Shown here: one piece after another, positions 17,483 to 26,481 of the stretch | How the letters are laid out: the number at the start of each line of letters is the position of its first letter | How positions within the stretch are numbered: position 1 is the first letter of the stretch | From: Allomuricauda sp. F6463D | Lineage (GTDB): Bacteria > Bacteroidota > Bacteroidia > Flavobacteriales > Flavobacteriaceae | NCBI RefSeq assembly: GCF_023015965.1 | Contig: NZ_JALKAN010000001.1 | Location: 558,001-622,000 of the forward strand | Reading direction: 5' to 3' | Length of the DNA stretch: 64,000 bases | Notes under the pieces: model-generated | Told to the model about the DNA's origin: nothing | Databases searched by the model: none | What the model saw: only the letters and a program-made list of their open reading frames with translations | Position numbers and translations under genes: made by a program

Positions 17483-18046
17483 ATGAATAAACAGAATAAT
17501 TTGGATTTCGAGGTTGCTATTTTTGCCGGAGGTTGTTTTTGGTGTACCGAAGCTGTTTTTCAACGGCTTGATGGCGTAGTGGAAGTGATATCCGGTTACA
17601 CGGGAGGAAATATAAAGAATCCAGCATATAGGGAAATATGTACGGGCCGAACCGGACATGCCGAAGGAATTAAAATCACTTTTGATTCAACTAAGATTTC
17701 CTATGAAGAACTTTTAGAAGTGTTTTTTGCAACACATGATCCCACAACCTTGAATCGACAAGGAAATGATGTAGGTACCCAATACCGGAGTGAAATTTTT
17801 TATACAAATCCAGAGCAAAAACAAATGGCCGAGGATTTTATCCAGCTTTTGGAAACAGAAAATGTGTTTAAATCTCCCATAGTAACAGCGGTTTCTGAAG
17901 AAAAACCATTTTATTTCGCAGAAGAAGAGCATCATGATTATTACAATGCAAACAGGCAACAACCATATTGTCAAATAATAATTGACCCAAAAATTAAAAA
18001 ATTGAACAATTATTTTTCAAAAAAAGTAAAGCATGGCACCATATAG
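17483..18046 (+). CDS. msrA: Peptide-methionine (S)-S-oxide reductase MsrA
   Basis: A 187-residue repair enzyme that reduces the S-epimer of methionine sulfoxide, using thioredoxin. The catalytic motif [11 protein letters not shown] (residues 17-27, nucleophile Cys18) sits close to the N-terminus, followed by [25 protein letters not shown] and [20 protein letters not shown], both diagnostic. A further Cys (PYCQIII) near the C-terminus may resolve the disulfide. Cytosolic: no signal peptide. The last 14 bases overlap folE, so the two are translated from one message. Confidence 0.97.
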   Translation: MNKQNNLDFEVAIFAGGCFWCTEAVFQRLDGVVEVISGYTGGNIKNPAYREICTGRTGHAEGIKITFDSTKISYEELLEVFFATHDPTTLNRQGNDVGTQYRSEIFYTNPEQKQMAEDFIQLLETENVFKSPIVTAVSEEKPFYFAEEEHHDYYNANRQQPYCQIIIDPKIKKLNNYFSKKVKHGTI

Positions 18047-18632
18047 ACACCTCGAAGAGTATAACATTGAAATTACCAATGAGGTTAAAGACCATTTCTC
18101 CAAAATTGTGGGTGATATTGGTGAAGATGTTACCCGGGAAGGATTGATAAAAACTCCGGAACGTGCAGCAAAAGCTATGCTATTCCTTACCCAAGGGTAC
18201 AAGCAAAATGCGGAGGAAATCTTAAAAAGCGCCATGTTTGCAGAAGATTATGACGATATGGTAATCATTAAAGATATTGAGTTGTATTCTCTTTGCGAAC
18301 ACCATATGTTGCCCTTTTTTGGGAAAGCCCATGTAGCTTATATTCCCAATGGTCATATTGTTGGTTTGAGTAAGATTCCAAGGGTGGTGGATGTTTTTGC
18401 CCGCAGGCTGCAGGTGCAAGAACGTTTGACCCACGATGTTTTGGAATGCATTAACAATACGCTTAAACCCAAAGGGGTTGCTGTTGTAATAGAGGCCTCG
18501 CATATGTGTATGATGATGCGTGGAGTTCAAAAACAGAATTCTGTAACCACTACTTCTGGTTTTAGGGGACAGTTTGAAAAAATAGAGACTCGAAATGAGT
18601 TTTTAAAGTTAATCAGTGCTGATTTGTCATAA
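18033..18632 (+). CDS. folE: GTP cyclohydrolase I
   Basis: Converts GTP to 7,8-dihydroneopterin triphosphate, the first step of folate and pterin synthesis; 199 residues, full length. The zinc ligands are present in [20 protein letters not shown] (Cys and His) and [19 protein letters not shown] (Cys). The substrate loop [20 protein letters not shown] is also intact. The start overlaps the msrA reading frame by 14 bases. A small membrane-protein gene follows after 40 bp. Confidence 0.97.
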   Translation: MAPYRHLEEYNIEITNEVKDHFSKIVGDIGEDVTREGLIKTPERAAKAMLFLTQGYKQNAEEILKSAMFAEDYDDMVIIKDIELYSLCEHHMLPFFGKAHVAYIPNGHIVGLSKIPRVVDVFARRLQVQERLTHDVLECINNTLKPKGVAVVIEASHMCMMMRGVQKQNSVTTTSGFRGQFEKIETRNEFLKLISADLS

Positions 18633-18672
18633 TTGGTTTTTCCAATTGGGTCGGAATTGCTATTTTCCCCAT

Positions 18673-18960
18673 ATGACAGAAGAAAAAGACAATAAATATC
18701 GTAATCTCCTATTGGGTCTGCTTTTCGATGGTATTGGAATGTTGTCCTTTGTTATTCCAGGTATAGGCGAGTTTTCCGATATAATCTGGGCACCTGTTGC
18801 GGGATGGTTAATGACGCGATTATATAAAGGAAGAGTAGGGCAGGCCGCTGGTTTGATCACTTTTACAGAGGAATTGGTTCCCGGTATGGACGTGATTCCC
18901 ACCTTTACCTTAACATGGATCTATACTTATCTTTTGAACAAAAAAAAGAACAACAAGTAA
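18673..18960 (+). CDS. Small membrane protein of unknown function
   Basis: A 95-residue protein beginning MTEEKDNKYRNLLLG with two to three hydrophobic stretches (LLFDGIGMLSFVIPGIG, IIWAPVAGWLMTRLY, VIPTFTLTWIYTYLL) and a Lys-rich C-terminus. The frame is open upstream to 18616, but that extension overlaps the folE end and lacks the normal acidic start. I do not know its function; similar short proteins are common in flavobacteria. Confidence 0.75.
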   Translation: MTEEKDNKYRNLLLGLLFDGIGMLSFVIPGIGEFSDIIWAPVAGWLMTRLYKGRVGQAAGLITFTEELVPGMDVIPTFTLTWIYTYLLNKKKNNK

Positions 18961-18979
18961 CCAATGTCCCCTGTTGTTC
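18949..18979. terminator. Possible terminator between convergent genes
   Basis: GAACAACA (18949-18956) and TGTTGTTC (18972-18979) form an 8-bp stem around a 15-nt loop. It overlaps the end of the small membrane gene and lies ahead of the convergent TonB-receptor stop. A second TGTTGTTC copy follows near 18990. No strong T-tract, hence weak. Confidence 0.3.
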
Positions 18980-19001
18980 CTTTAGATGAATCTGTTGTTC
19001 T

Positions 19002-21311
19002 CTAGAGTGGAATATTTAAACTGAAGGCAATATTTCTACCAATGTTACCAATTCCATCTGCTTTTAATCTAGATAGATGGGAAATATAATTCTCATTGAA
19101 AAGGTTATTTCCTGTAACGGAATATCCTACCTTTTGATTAAAGATTCTCATGTCACCACCAATACCCACGTTAAAAAGATGGTATCGTGGGGTTTTGGTT
19201 TCAAAATCCGCTACTTTATTTTGATTAAAATGTGTTTGTAGCGTTACGAAAGAATAGCATTTGTAATCTTGATTTCTCTTTTTCCATTCTACTCTAAAGG
19301 TATTGGTCCAGCGATTGGCAGGAATCAATGGTAGATTGGAGTTATCTTCCAGTTCTCCGTAAACTATATCGTACGCACTTTCCAAATGCAACCAATCTAT
19401 CGGGTGCGGATGTAAATGAAATCCAAACTCCCCGCCATACAATAGTGCATTTTGCTGTTGAAAGTTATAAATGGGATCCAAGTCCCTAAATTCTCCAGTA
19501 GGCTCTAAATATATGTAATCATTTACGATGTTATAGAACGTATTGATATAAGCCTCTAGGTGCCGGTTACCATATTCCAAAGCCAAGTCAACTTGGAAGT
19601 TTTGCTCACTATCAAGGTCAGGGTTTCCAATCTCTACTCTGTTTGCCCCACTGTGCAGTCCATTCGAAGTCAATTCCGATAAGTTTGGGGCTCTGAACCC
19701 AGTAGCGAGATTCAACCGTCCTATGATATTCTGGGTTAGGTCCATACGATATCCCGCTGCAGCATTGAAACTATTGAAATCTTTATTTAATACAGGAATG
19801 TATTCTTCGTCGCCATCAATACCGCTTTCTTCCCCATTAAGGGATCTAAGGTCATATCGCAAACCAATCTGAAGGTCACTTTTGTCAAAATGAATATGTG
19901 AGGTGGCCAAAACACCAAAATCATTGGTAATAGCATTGGGCACCAATACTTCTTCTCCAAAGTTTTCATTAGTTTGATGCATTCCTTGGATTCCGAAAAT
20001 CGTAGTCATTTTACCCCATTGTGGGTTAAATTGAATGTTGTAATTAAAAGTGGTCAATCTCATATCCAAAGCTGCACCTTCATGTTCCTCTTCCTCATGA
20101 TCGAGACTTTCTTCTTCATGGTCGTGGTCGTGGTCATGACCTTCATGATCATGATCATCTTCCTCTTCTCCATGATCATGATCATGTTCCTCAAACTCTT
20201 TTCTATTATTCACAGTATAACCAAAAGTAGCCTCTAAACTCGATTTTTTGAAAAATAGATTATTTTTTGAACTCAGTATATGTGTTGAGAGCTCTTGATA
20301 GGGCATTAATGGGTCGCGATCGTTATTTTGCACACCAATTTCTTCTGGAATTCCGAGTTCCGAAGCATTGTAATTGTACCTAAGTTCCGATTTAAACATA
20401 GCCGTCTGGTAAGCCAACCCTGTTTTAATATCAGCTTCGTTGAACCTTGAATTTGTAACGCTGGTTCCATCCCCGGTTTCATAATCTGCATTTGAGGCAT
20501 AAGCACCTCGAACCAGAAACTTAAGCTTTTCACCAGATGTTTTGAACCCGGCATTGGCATTGTATCCAAGCGTATTTGTAAAATACCTCATGTTTATATC
20601 TCCCGAAGTTTCTCCAGGAGTCTCAAACTTTTCTGGATTCAGATATAAAACACCTCCTAAAGCATCAGAACCATATAGTAACGAGGCAGGCCCTTTTATA
20701 ACCTCTACACTTGAAACTCCTGCATCGTTGATTCCCAATCCATGTTCTCCACCATATTGTTGATTCTCCAAACGTACCCCTTGTGTATAGACCAAAACAC
20801 GGTTAAAACTCAATCCACGGATAACAGGCTTTCCAATGCCAACACCAGTAGAAACGGATGATACGCCAGGAATGTTCGTAATTCCTTCGGATAATGTAAT
20901 ACCGCCTTGCTGTTTTAAATCTTCCATGGATTTTTGTTCCACTTTCATCACGTTCTCGCGCTGCAGTTTGTGGAATGGAGTGGAAAGAACAACTTCATCT
21001 ATTTCTATGGCAGATGTGGCCATTTGATAATCAAATTGATTACTACCTTGGGTAATTTCAATGGATATAGAATACGTTTTAAAACCAATATACGAGATAA
21101 CCAATTTATAATTCCCTTCCGGCAAGTTCCTCAGCATATAAGTTCCATTTTCGTCGGTTACCGTACCATTTTCCAACTGTGGGATATATACCGATACTTG
21201 TTCCAAAGGCTCACCGCTTTCAGCGTCCATAATAGTACCGGATAATGTATGCTGTGAATATGCGCTAATAGATGTCAACGCCAAAAGCATTGAAAAGTAC
21301 AATTGTTTCAT
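19002..21311 (-). CDS. TonB-dependent outer-membrane receptor with a His/Asp-rich segment
   Basis: A 769-residue outer-membrane transporter. Order: signal peptide (ending near ISAYSQ), carboxypeptidase-like regulatory domain (TLSGTIMDAESGEPLEQVSV), plug domain (GVSSVSTGVGIGKPVIRG, GPASLLYGSDALGGVL), and a beta-barrel ending ARNIAFSLNIPL-like at the C-terminus. At about residues 370-411 a loop holds 11 His among Asp/Glu (pattern HDHDH...HDHDHDH). Such loops in the ZnuD family bind zinc or other transition metals, so metal uptake is the best guess. The repeated GATCAT units in the DNA are slippage-prone. It stands alone, without TonB/ExbBD. A palindrome (21431-21441) lies upstream. Confidence 0.95.
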   Translation of the reverse strand: MKQLYFSMLLALTSISAYSQHTLSGTIMDAESGEPLEQVSVYIPQLENGTVTDENGTYMLRNLPEGNYKLVISYIGFKTYSISIEITQGSNQFDYQMATSAIEIDEVVLSTPFHKLQRENVMKVEQKSMEDLKQQGGITLSEGITNIPGVSSVSTGVGIGKPVIRGLSFNRVLVYTQGVRLENQQYGGEHGLGINDAGVSSVEVIKGPASLLYGSDALGGVLYLNPEKFETPGETSGDINMRYFTNTLGYNANAGFKTSGEKLKFLVRGAYASNADYETGDGTSVTNSRFNEADIKTGLAYQTAMFKSELRYNYNASELGIPEEIGVQNNDRDPLMPYQELSTHILSSKNNLFFKKSSLEATFGYTVNNRKEFEEHDHDHGEEEDDHDHEGHDHDHDHEEESLDHEEEEHEGAALDMRLTTFNYNIQFNPQWGKMTTIFGIQGMHQTNENFGEEVLVPNAITNDFGVLATSHIHFDKSDLQIGLRYDLRSLNGEESGIDGDEEYIPVLNKDFNSFNAAAGYRMDLTQNIIGRLNLATGFRAPNLSELTSNGLHSGANRVEIGNPDLDSEQNFQVDLALEYGNRHLEAYINTFYNIVNDYIYLEPTGEFRDLDPIYNFQQQNALLYGGEFGFHLHPHPIDWLHLESAYDIVYGELEDNSNLPLIPANRWTNTFRVEWKKRNQDYKCYSFVTLQTHFNQNKVADFETKTPRYHLFNVGIGGDMRIFNQKVGYSVTGNNLFNENYISHLSRLKADGIGNIGRNIAFSLNIPL
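20128..20205. repeat. Low-complexity CAT/GATCAT repeat inside the TonB receptor gene
   Basis: Short GATCATGATCATG-type repeats encode the His/Asp stretch of the receptor on the minus strand. They are coding, in frame, and could expand or contract in units of two codons. Confidence 0.75.
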
Positions 21312-21430
21312 TGTTAAGGTTTAATTTTTTAAAAATCTTAAATCAATCTTGCTAACCTATAATGGGAGGCACCTCATGTAATCGATTGTGGAGGTTGACA
21401 GGTATATTGTGCATGACTAATTAAGTTACG

Positions 21431-21441
21431 ATAACTGTTAT
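21431..21441. promoter_or_regulatory. Palindrome upstream of the TonB receptor (possible metal-regulator site)
   Basis: ATAAC-T-GTTAT, a perfect 5+1+5 palindrome about 120 bp before the receptor ATG. The flanking bases repeat the theme (GTTAC before, GTTAC after). It recalls the GTTATA..ATAAC core of Zur boxes, but the spacing differs from the classic site and no regulator gene is nearby, so this is tentative. The rest of the 148-bp gap contains a 20-codon ORF (21352-21414, minus strand). Confidence 0.3.
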
Positions 21442-21459
21442 GTTACTATAAAACTATTA

Positions 21460-21975
21460 CTACGAAAAGAAGGCTCCCAGCCCCATTCGTTTCAACATTT
21501 TTTTCTCAAAATTCCAAAAGAATTGATATTGTCCGAACAACCAGCCAACAAAGACAAGAAGTATTTGGTAAATAGGGAAAATTAAAAGTATTCGAAGCAC
21601 CCAATATACCATAACGTGAACATTATCATCATCTAACCCCATCCAATGGACCAATGGGCCGGCCAATTTACCCGAGGCACTTCCGGTTATAGCAAAAACA
21701 ATAAAAATTGCAATCATTTCCCATTTATAATCCACTTTCCATTTGCCTTCCAATTTTCTAAAACACCATATAAAAAATTTGACCAACAAAAGGTATAGGA
21801 CCAATGTTGCGCCAATGGTAAATATCCATTCAATATAAGTGTTGTTTAAACCAAACAAATGTAGAAAACTCCTAGAAATCATATAGGATGTAAGAAAAAC
21901 CAATAACATTCCTAAAATTGGAAAAACCATTTGCCAGTTTTTTTGGATTTCCCAACGTTGTTTTAATTTTTGCAT
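21460..21975 (-). CDS. Four-helix membrane protein of unknown function (DUF6787-like)
   Basis: A 171-residue integral membrane protein with four hydrophobic segments (about residues 16-38, 49-70, 85-102 and 125-147) and a basic N-terminus. The conserved-looking core is AITGSASGKLAGPLVHWMGL. It resembles a family I remember as DUF6787; its role is unknown. It follows the lipoprotein gene by 31 bp on the minus strand, so it is probably the last gene of a cluster that also includes the DUF937 gene and serA/serC. Confidence 0.75.
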   Translation of the reverse strand: MQKLKQRWEIQKNWQMVFPILGMLLVFLTSYMISRSFLHLFGLNNTYIEWIFTIGATLVLYLLLVKFFIWCFRKLEGKWKVDYKWEMIAIFIVFAITGSASGKLAGPLVHWMGLDDDNVHVMVYWVLRILLIFPIYQILLVFVGWLFGQYQFFWNFEKKMLKRMGLGAFFS

Positions 21976-22006
21976 AGCAATATATTAATGCCGCAAAAAT
22001 AGCACA

Positions 22007-22465
22007 TTAAATTCTTGGAAGAAAAGGACCTAGTCGCTGATTATATTTTCTCTGAAAATAAATGAAGTAATTGTATAGTTTGTAGTTTACCTCGTAACCA
22101 TAATCGATGTTTGGGTCGTAGTTGATTTGCAATTCATACAGATTTGGGTTGAACCTATTGGGCTGTAGCACTCTTTGATTCCATGTAATTACCATAATTG
22201 CATTTCTGTTTTCTAGAAAAGACTGGGAGTAGTAGCCTTCAGGTTTTGCTATGGAAAGTAACCAAGCATTAAAACCTGGTTCTATTATTATAATCTCATA
22301 TTCTGTTTCATCACTCTTAATTTCGACTGGCTCCTCTTCTGTAGAATCAAAAAGCGCTTTTTCATCTTCTGAAACATCAAGTATAGCTTTCTGCGAAGTA
22401 CATGAAAATAAACAAAACACAAGTGTCAAACAAAACAACAATGGGTTTGCAATCTCCTTTTTCAT
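22007..22465 (-). CDS. Lipoprotein of unknown function (DUF6146-like)
   Basis: A 152-residue exported lipoprotein: MKKEIANPLLFCLTLVF followed by a lipobox ending LFSC, so the mature protein starts at about Cys21. After an acidic linker there is a conserved stretch (IIIIEPGFNAWLLSIAKPEG, then WNQRVLQPNRFNPNLYE). It resembles a flavobacterial family recalled as DUF6146. The start at 22465 is preferred over 22501 because the longer frame would begin inside the terminator stem at 22482-22509. Confidence 0.78.
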   Translation of the reverse strand: MKKEIANPLLFCLTLVFCLFSCTSQKAILDVSEDEKALFDSTEEEPVEIKSDETEYEIIIIEPGFNAWLLSIAKPEGYYSQSFLENRNAIMVITWNQRVLQPNRFNPNLYELQINYDPNIDYGYEVNYKLYNYFIYFQRKYNQRLGPFLPRI

Positions 22466-22481
22466 CTTTATAAGATACAAA

Positions 22482-22509
22482 AAAGCCACTTGAAATTTCA
22501 AGTGGCTTT
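22482..22509 (-). terminator. Terminator after the DUF937 gene
   Basis: A perfect 28-bp palindrome (AAAGCCACTTGAAA / TTTCAAGTGGCTTT) followed on the minus strand by a T-run. It lies 28 bp beyond the stop of the DUF937 gene and 17 bp before the lipoprotein ATG. Confidence 0.85.
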
Positions 22510-22536
22510 GTTAAATATATAGTTATGTTGTAATTT

Positions 22537-23178
22537 TTATTTTCCAAAAAGACCGCCCAACACTCCGCCAAGACCACTTTTTTTCTCGTTTCCTCCATTC
22601 AACACCATACCGGCCAAGTCATCAATAACACTACCATCACCATCACTATCCAAAAAGGTTTCGATTAAAGATTGCTGTTTATCCGCTACTTGGTTACCAC
22701 CCATTAATCCACCTAATAATCCGTTTAGGCCTTCTGGGCTACTCACATCTTGTTGTTTGGTCTGTTTTCCCAAATAACCTAATAGAATTGGTGCCGCAAT
22801 TTTTAATATTTGAGAAATTGAGCCAGCATCAATACCTGATTTACTACTTAGGGCATTTTCTACCTGAGGTTGTTTGGAACCTAATATGTGTCCCAATATT
22901 CCAGCACCATCATCCACTACATTTTGGTCGACACCTCCTCCAAAAAGCCCTCCAAGATCATCTAAAATTCCACCATCGTGTTTCGATGAAAGTGCATTCA
23001 TAAGTCCTTCAGCTCCTCCTGGGGTAGATGCATTCTTTTTCATGGCACCCATTAATAATGGCATGGCCATACTTAATACTTCTGCCGTTTTGTTTTCCGG
23101 TTGTCCTGTTTGACCAGCGACACCGTTAACCAACTGTTTTCCTATTGGGCTATTTATCAAATCTAATAATCCTGACAT
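22537..23178 (-). CDS. DUF937 domain protein
   Basis: A 213-residue, Gly/Leu/Ala-rich protein with two repeats of the DUF937 type: LLDLINSPIGKQLVNGVAGQ with MAMPLLMGAMKKN, and ILKIAAPILLGYLGKQTKQQ. The C-terminal part has a Gly/Asp stretch (FLDSDGDGSVIDDLAGM) that resembles an EF-hand-like loop. No signal peptide or membrane anchor. Function unknown. It lies between serA and a terminator on the minus strand. Confidence 0.85.
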   Translation of the reverse strand: MSGLLDLINSPIGKQLVNGVAGQTGQPENKTAEVLSMAMPLLMGAMKKNASTPGGAEGLMNALSSKHDGGILDDLGGLFGGGVDQNVVDDGAGILGHILGSKQPQVENALSSKSGIDAGSISQILKIAAPILLGYLGKQTKQQDVSSPEGLNGLLGGLMGGNQVADKQQSLIETFLDSDGDGSVIDDLAGMVLNGGNEKKSGLGGVLGGLFGK

Positions 23179-23254
23179 TTTGTTCGTGTTAAGGTTGAAA
23201 AGGCAATGTACAAAAAAGAGTCTTTTGATTGATTATTTACCGTAAGAAAACCTC

Positions 23255-24208
23255 TTATTTTAGTAATTTGATGACTTTCTTGGCCAATTCTATCCCGATA
23301 CGTTCTTGCGCTTCAATAGTGGAACCGCCCACATGTGGACTTAAAGAAATCTTTGGGTTCATCAATATTTTGATTTCAGGAGTAGGTTCCGACTCAAATA
23401 CATCTAGTCCCGCAAAAGACAAATGATCCGATTCTAATGCTTCGATTAAAGCAACTTCATCCAAAACCCCGCCACGTGAGGTATTTATAATTCCAGAACC
23501 GGGTTTCATAAGGCCCAATTCTGTTTTTCCAATTAGGTATTTTTCTTGGGAAGGCACGTGCAAACTCACAAAATCGGAGTTAGACAATACTTCTTTTAAT
23601 TCACTCCTTTTTAAATCAAAATTGATTGTTTGTCCGTCGTAAAAAGAAAGCGTAAGAGTGGTTTCTTCCAAATGGTTATCGGTAAACAATACATCCATTC
23701 CCAATGAAAGGGCCATTTTTGCCGTCGCCTGACCAATTCTTCCAAAGCCTATTATACCAAGTGTTTTTCCACGTAGCTCTATTCCGCTAGCATAGCTCCT
23801 TTTTAATTGGTTAAATTGACTATCGCCTTCCAAGGGCATATTTCTATTCGCATCGTGCAAAAACCGGATGCCATTGAGTAGATGTGCAAAAACCAATTCT
23901 GCCACCGACCCTGACGACGCTTGAGGTGTATTAAATACCTTTATCCCTTTGGATTCAGCGTACTTTACCTCAATATTGTCCATACCAACACCACCACGTC
24001 CAATTAGTTTTAAATTGGGACAATCATCAATTACTTTTTTATCCACTTTGGTGGTGCTTCGAATTAGAAGGACATCAATTTGGTTTTTGTTTATATAATT
24101 TGCCAATTGCTCTTGTGCAACCCTTGTGGTTTTTATTTCAAAACCTGCTTTTTCGAGCAAGTTTGTTCCTGCTTGGGCCAAGCCATCGTTCGCTAAAATA
24201 TTCATCAT
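23255..24208 (-). CDS. serA: D-3-phosphoglycerate dehydrogenase, short form without ACT domain
   Basis: Oxidises 3-phosphoglycerate to phosphohydroxypyruvate, the first step of serine synthesis. At 317 residues it is the minimal D-2-hydroxyacid dehydrogenase form without the C-terminal ACT regulatory domain. Motifs: the NAD loop TLGIIGFGRIGQATAKMA, the Arg motif NTSRGGVLDEVALIEAL, the Glu in VFESEPTPE, and the His in SPHVGGST. The stop-to-start gap to serC upstream is 6 bp, so serC-serA form one unit. A second in-frame ATG follows immediately. Confidence 0.9.
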   Translation of the reverse strand: MMNILANDGLAQAGTNLLEKAGFEIKTTRVAQEQLANYINKNQIDVLLIRSTTKVDKKVIDDCPNLKLIGRGGVGMDNIEVKYAESKGIKVFNTPQASSGSVAELVFAHLLNGIRFLHDANRNMPLEGDSQFNQLKRSYASGIELRGKTLGIIGFGRIGQATAKMALSLGMDVLFTDNHLEETTLTLSFYDGQTINFDLKRSELKEVLSNSDFVSLHVPSQEKYLIGKTELGLMKPGSGIINTSRGGVLDEVALIEALESDHLSFAGLDVFESEPTPEIKILMNPKISLSPHVGGSTIEAQERIGIELAKKVIKLLK

Positions 24209-24214
24209 TGAAAA

Positions 24215-25279
24215 TTATCCTTTCTTTTCGAGTTCACTCATTATATCAACTAAAACGCCAACACTTTCCAAAGGAAGTGCATTGTACATGGATGCGCGGT
24301 AACCACCAACAGACCTATGTCCATTAATGCCACTTATCCCAGCTTCTCTGCACATCTCATCGAACTCATCTTTAAGTTCATCATCGGTGATGTTAAAAGT
24401 TGCATTCATTGTAGAACGATCCTCTTTGGCCGCAAACCCTGAGAATACGGGATTGAGTTCAATTTCAGAATAAATAAGGTTCGCTTTACGTTCGTTGATT
24501 TCTTCTATAGCTGCTATACCCCCTAAGTTCTTCAACCACTGCATGGTTAGCAAGGAGACATATACCGCAAAAACGGGAGGAGTGTTGAACATACTGTCTT
24601 TAGCAACATGGACAGAATAATCCATCATTGACGGTATTTTTCGCGACATCTTTCCTAAAATATCTTCTTTTACCACTACGAGTGTAGTTCCTGCGGGACC
24701 CATATTTTTTTGTGCTCCGGCATAAATCAAATCAAATTGGGCAAAATCCAATTGTCTGGAAAATATATCTGAACTCATATCGCAAACCAATGGAACGTTG
24801 GTTTTAGGAAATTCCTTGAACTGAGTACCAAAAATAGTATTGTTAGAGGTAAGGTGAAGGTAATCCAAGTCCGATGGGATCTCAAATCCTTTTGGAATGT
24901 ATTTAAAATTTTCTTTTTGTGAAGTGGCCACTTCTACAATATCACCAAATAAGCGAGCTTCCTTAATGGCTTTTTGGCTCCAAGTTCCTGTATTTACGTA
25001 CCCTGCTTTCTTATCCAAAAGATTGTAGGCGGTCATTAAAAACTGCATGCTGGCACCGCCTTGAAGAAACAAAGCTTGGTACCCTTTACCTTCTAGACCC
25101 AAAAGTTCCAGGGCCAAGGAGCGAGCATTCTCCATTATGGCTACAAATTCTTTACTTCGGTGTGAGATTTCTAGAAGTGATAGGCCAATGCCATCCAACT
25201 CTATAACGGCCTCTGACGCCTTTACCATTACTTCTTGGGGTAAAATGCATGGACCTGCACTAAAATTATGCTTTTTCAT
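24215..25279 (-). CDS. serC: Phosphoserine aminotransferase
   Basis: PLP enzyme converting 3-phosphohydroxypyruvate and glutamate to O-phosphoserine, the second step of serine synthesis. 354 residues, normal length. It opens KKHNFSAGPCILPQEVM, the standard family start. The PLP lysine is in LIYAGAQKNMGPAGTTLVVV, with VCDMSSDIFSRQLD just before it. The C-terminal SGINGHRSVGGYRASMYNAL is diagnostic. It precedes serA by 6 bp. The acyl-CoA reductase gene lies 72 bp upstream on the same strand. Confidence 0.97.
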   Translation of the reverse strand: MKKHNFSAGPCILPQEVMVKASEAVIELDGIGLSLLEISHRSKEFVAIMENARSLALELLGLEGKGYQALFLQGGASMQFLMTAYNLLDKKAGYVNTGTWSQKAIKEARLFGDIVEVATSQKENFKYIPKGFEIPSDLDYLHLTSNNTIFGTQFKEFPKTNVPLVCDMSSDIFSRQLDFAQFDLIYAGAQKNMGPAGTTLVVVKEDILGKMSRKIPSMMDYSVHVAKDSMFNTPPVFAVYVSLLTMQWLKNLGGIAAIEEINERKANLIYSEIELNPVFSGFAAKEDRSTMNATFNITDDELKDEFDEMCREAGISGINGHRSVGGYRASMYNALPLESVGVLVDIMSELEKKG

Positions 25280-25350
25280 TTCCTTGGTTTATTGGGTAAA
25301 GGTCTTAAAAAATGTTGGATCTTAAAACGTTTGCTAAAGTTAGCTTTTTC

Positions 25351-26397
25351 TTAAAGTTTTAGCAGGAACTCCATGGTATCAATTCCATCCGCGTAGTCGT
25401 TTAAGCTTGGTTTTTGAGTTTCACCAAAATTGATGTGATTTTCCCTTGTACTACCGGAAACCACACATTGGATTTGCTCATTAAGTTCTTTTAATTCTTT
25501 TGTAAGGCTGGTTTCATCTTCATAATAAGAATAAAACAATGCGGAAATAGGAGAGGAGAGGCTTTTTTCTTCCTTTAAAATTAAAAAGCCGTTGTCGAGT
25601 ATTTTAAATTCACTCATTAAATACACCGCTTTGTTATAATCGTAATTATTGGCATATTTATGATGATGGATGATATCTTTATAATGAAAAAGTGCATTGA
25701 ACAGCACTTCAAAATTATAGTTCTTTGGCACAAAGATTTTGGAAACATTACGACAGCCTAATCCATAGTACTGGAAAATATCTTCCCCAAGCGCTTTTAG
25801 TTCCTCTTTTGTTTCATTTCCAGTGAGGATAGCTACCGAATTTCTATTCTTCCTGATTATATTCGGTTTATTTCCGAAATAATGCTCGAAGTAACGGCTT
25901 GTGTTGTTACTTCCAGTGGCAATAACTGCATCAAAGTTCTCCAATCGCCCTTCCACAAACACTATACGGTTCGCTAAGGAAGGCTCTTGTTTTATCAAAT
26001 ATTTTGATAGAAAAGGTAATAGCAATTTATCATTTGACGACAACTTGGCCAATACTTTGTTTCCAGACAGCAGCACACATAAAAAATCATGAAATCCGAC
26101 CAAGGGAATATTGCCAGCCATTACAATGGCTACGGTTTTTGGTTGGATTTCTTTAATAGCATTATAATTGGACAACCAGTCCTTAAGATTTTCCTCAGTC
26201 AATAAAGCGCCCCATTGTTGAAGGGAAAACACAATATTATCTTCGTTAAACCACCCATTATGGTGTCCAGCAACTGCAATAACTTCCTTGAGTCCAGTGT
26301 GGTCTTCAGCCTCTTTGAAATAGCCATTATTGCAAAAATCTGTTAGGTATTTTCCAAGTTTAACAAAAGCTTCTATAGTTTTAATATACGGTGCCAT
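25351..26397 (-). CDS. LuxC-like acyl-CoA reductase
   Basis: A 348-residue protein of the LuxC/acyl-CoA reductase family, which reduces activated acyl groups to aldehydes with NADPH. The probable catalytic cysteine is in YYGLGCRNVSKIFVP (Cys215), and the dinucleotide-fold region IVMAGNIPLVGFHDFLCVLL is typical. It is shorter than true luminescence LuxC (about 480 residues) and there are no lux genes nearby. It sits between the serine genes and a divergent dicluster ferredoxin, a gene order I recall from other Bacteroidota. Its physiological substrate is unknown. Confidence 0.85.
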   Translation of the reverse strand: MAPYIKTIEAFVKLGKYLTDFCNNGYFKEAEDHTGLKEVIAVAGHHNGWFNEDNIVFSLQQWGALLTEENLKDWLSNYNAIKEIQPKTVAIVMAGNIPLVGFHDFLCVLLSGNKVLAKLSSNDKLLLPFLSKYLIKQEPSLANRIVFVEGRLENFDAVIATGSNNTSRYFEHYFGNKPNIIRKNRNSVAILTGNETKEELKALGEDIFQYYGLGCRNVSKIFVPKNYNFEVLFNALFHYKDIIHHHKYANNYDYNKAVYLMSEFKILDNGFLILKEEKSLSSPISALFYSYYEDETSLTKELKELNEQIQCVVSGSTRENHINFGETQKPSLNDYADGIDTMEFLLKL

Positions 26398-26401
26398 TAA
26401 A

Positions 26402-26433
26402 TTTGTACACTAATTTAGTAGGGTTTATTTTTG
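26402..26433 (+). promoter_or_regulatory. Promoter of the ferredoxin gene
   Basis: TTTG (26402-26405), 20 nt, then TATTTTTG (26426-26433): the clearest full -33/-7 match to the Bacteroidota consensus in the window. The predicted start of transcription is near 26440, about 42 nt before the ATG. Confidence 0.65.
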
Positions 26434-26481
26434 TAAAAGTAAGCATGCTGATATGAATCAGCCCAAAAGGAAAAGAAAATT

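Noticed and set aside
20128..20205. Short repeats resembling a CRISPR or satellite array
   Set aside because: In frame with the TonB receptor and coding for His/Asp; no spacers, no cas genes.
25351..26397. Possible bioluminescence (lux) locus because of the LuxC-like protein
   Set aside because: No luxA, luxB, luxD or luxE genes around it, and the protein is about 130 residues shorter than LuxC.
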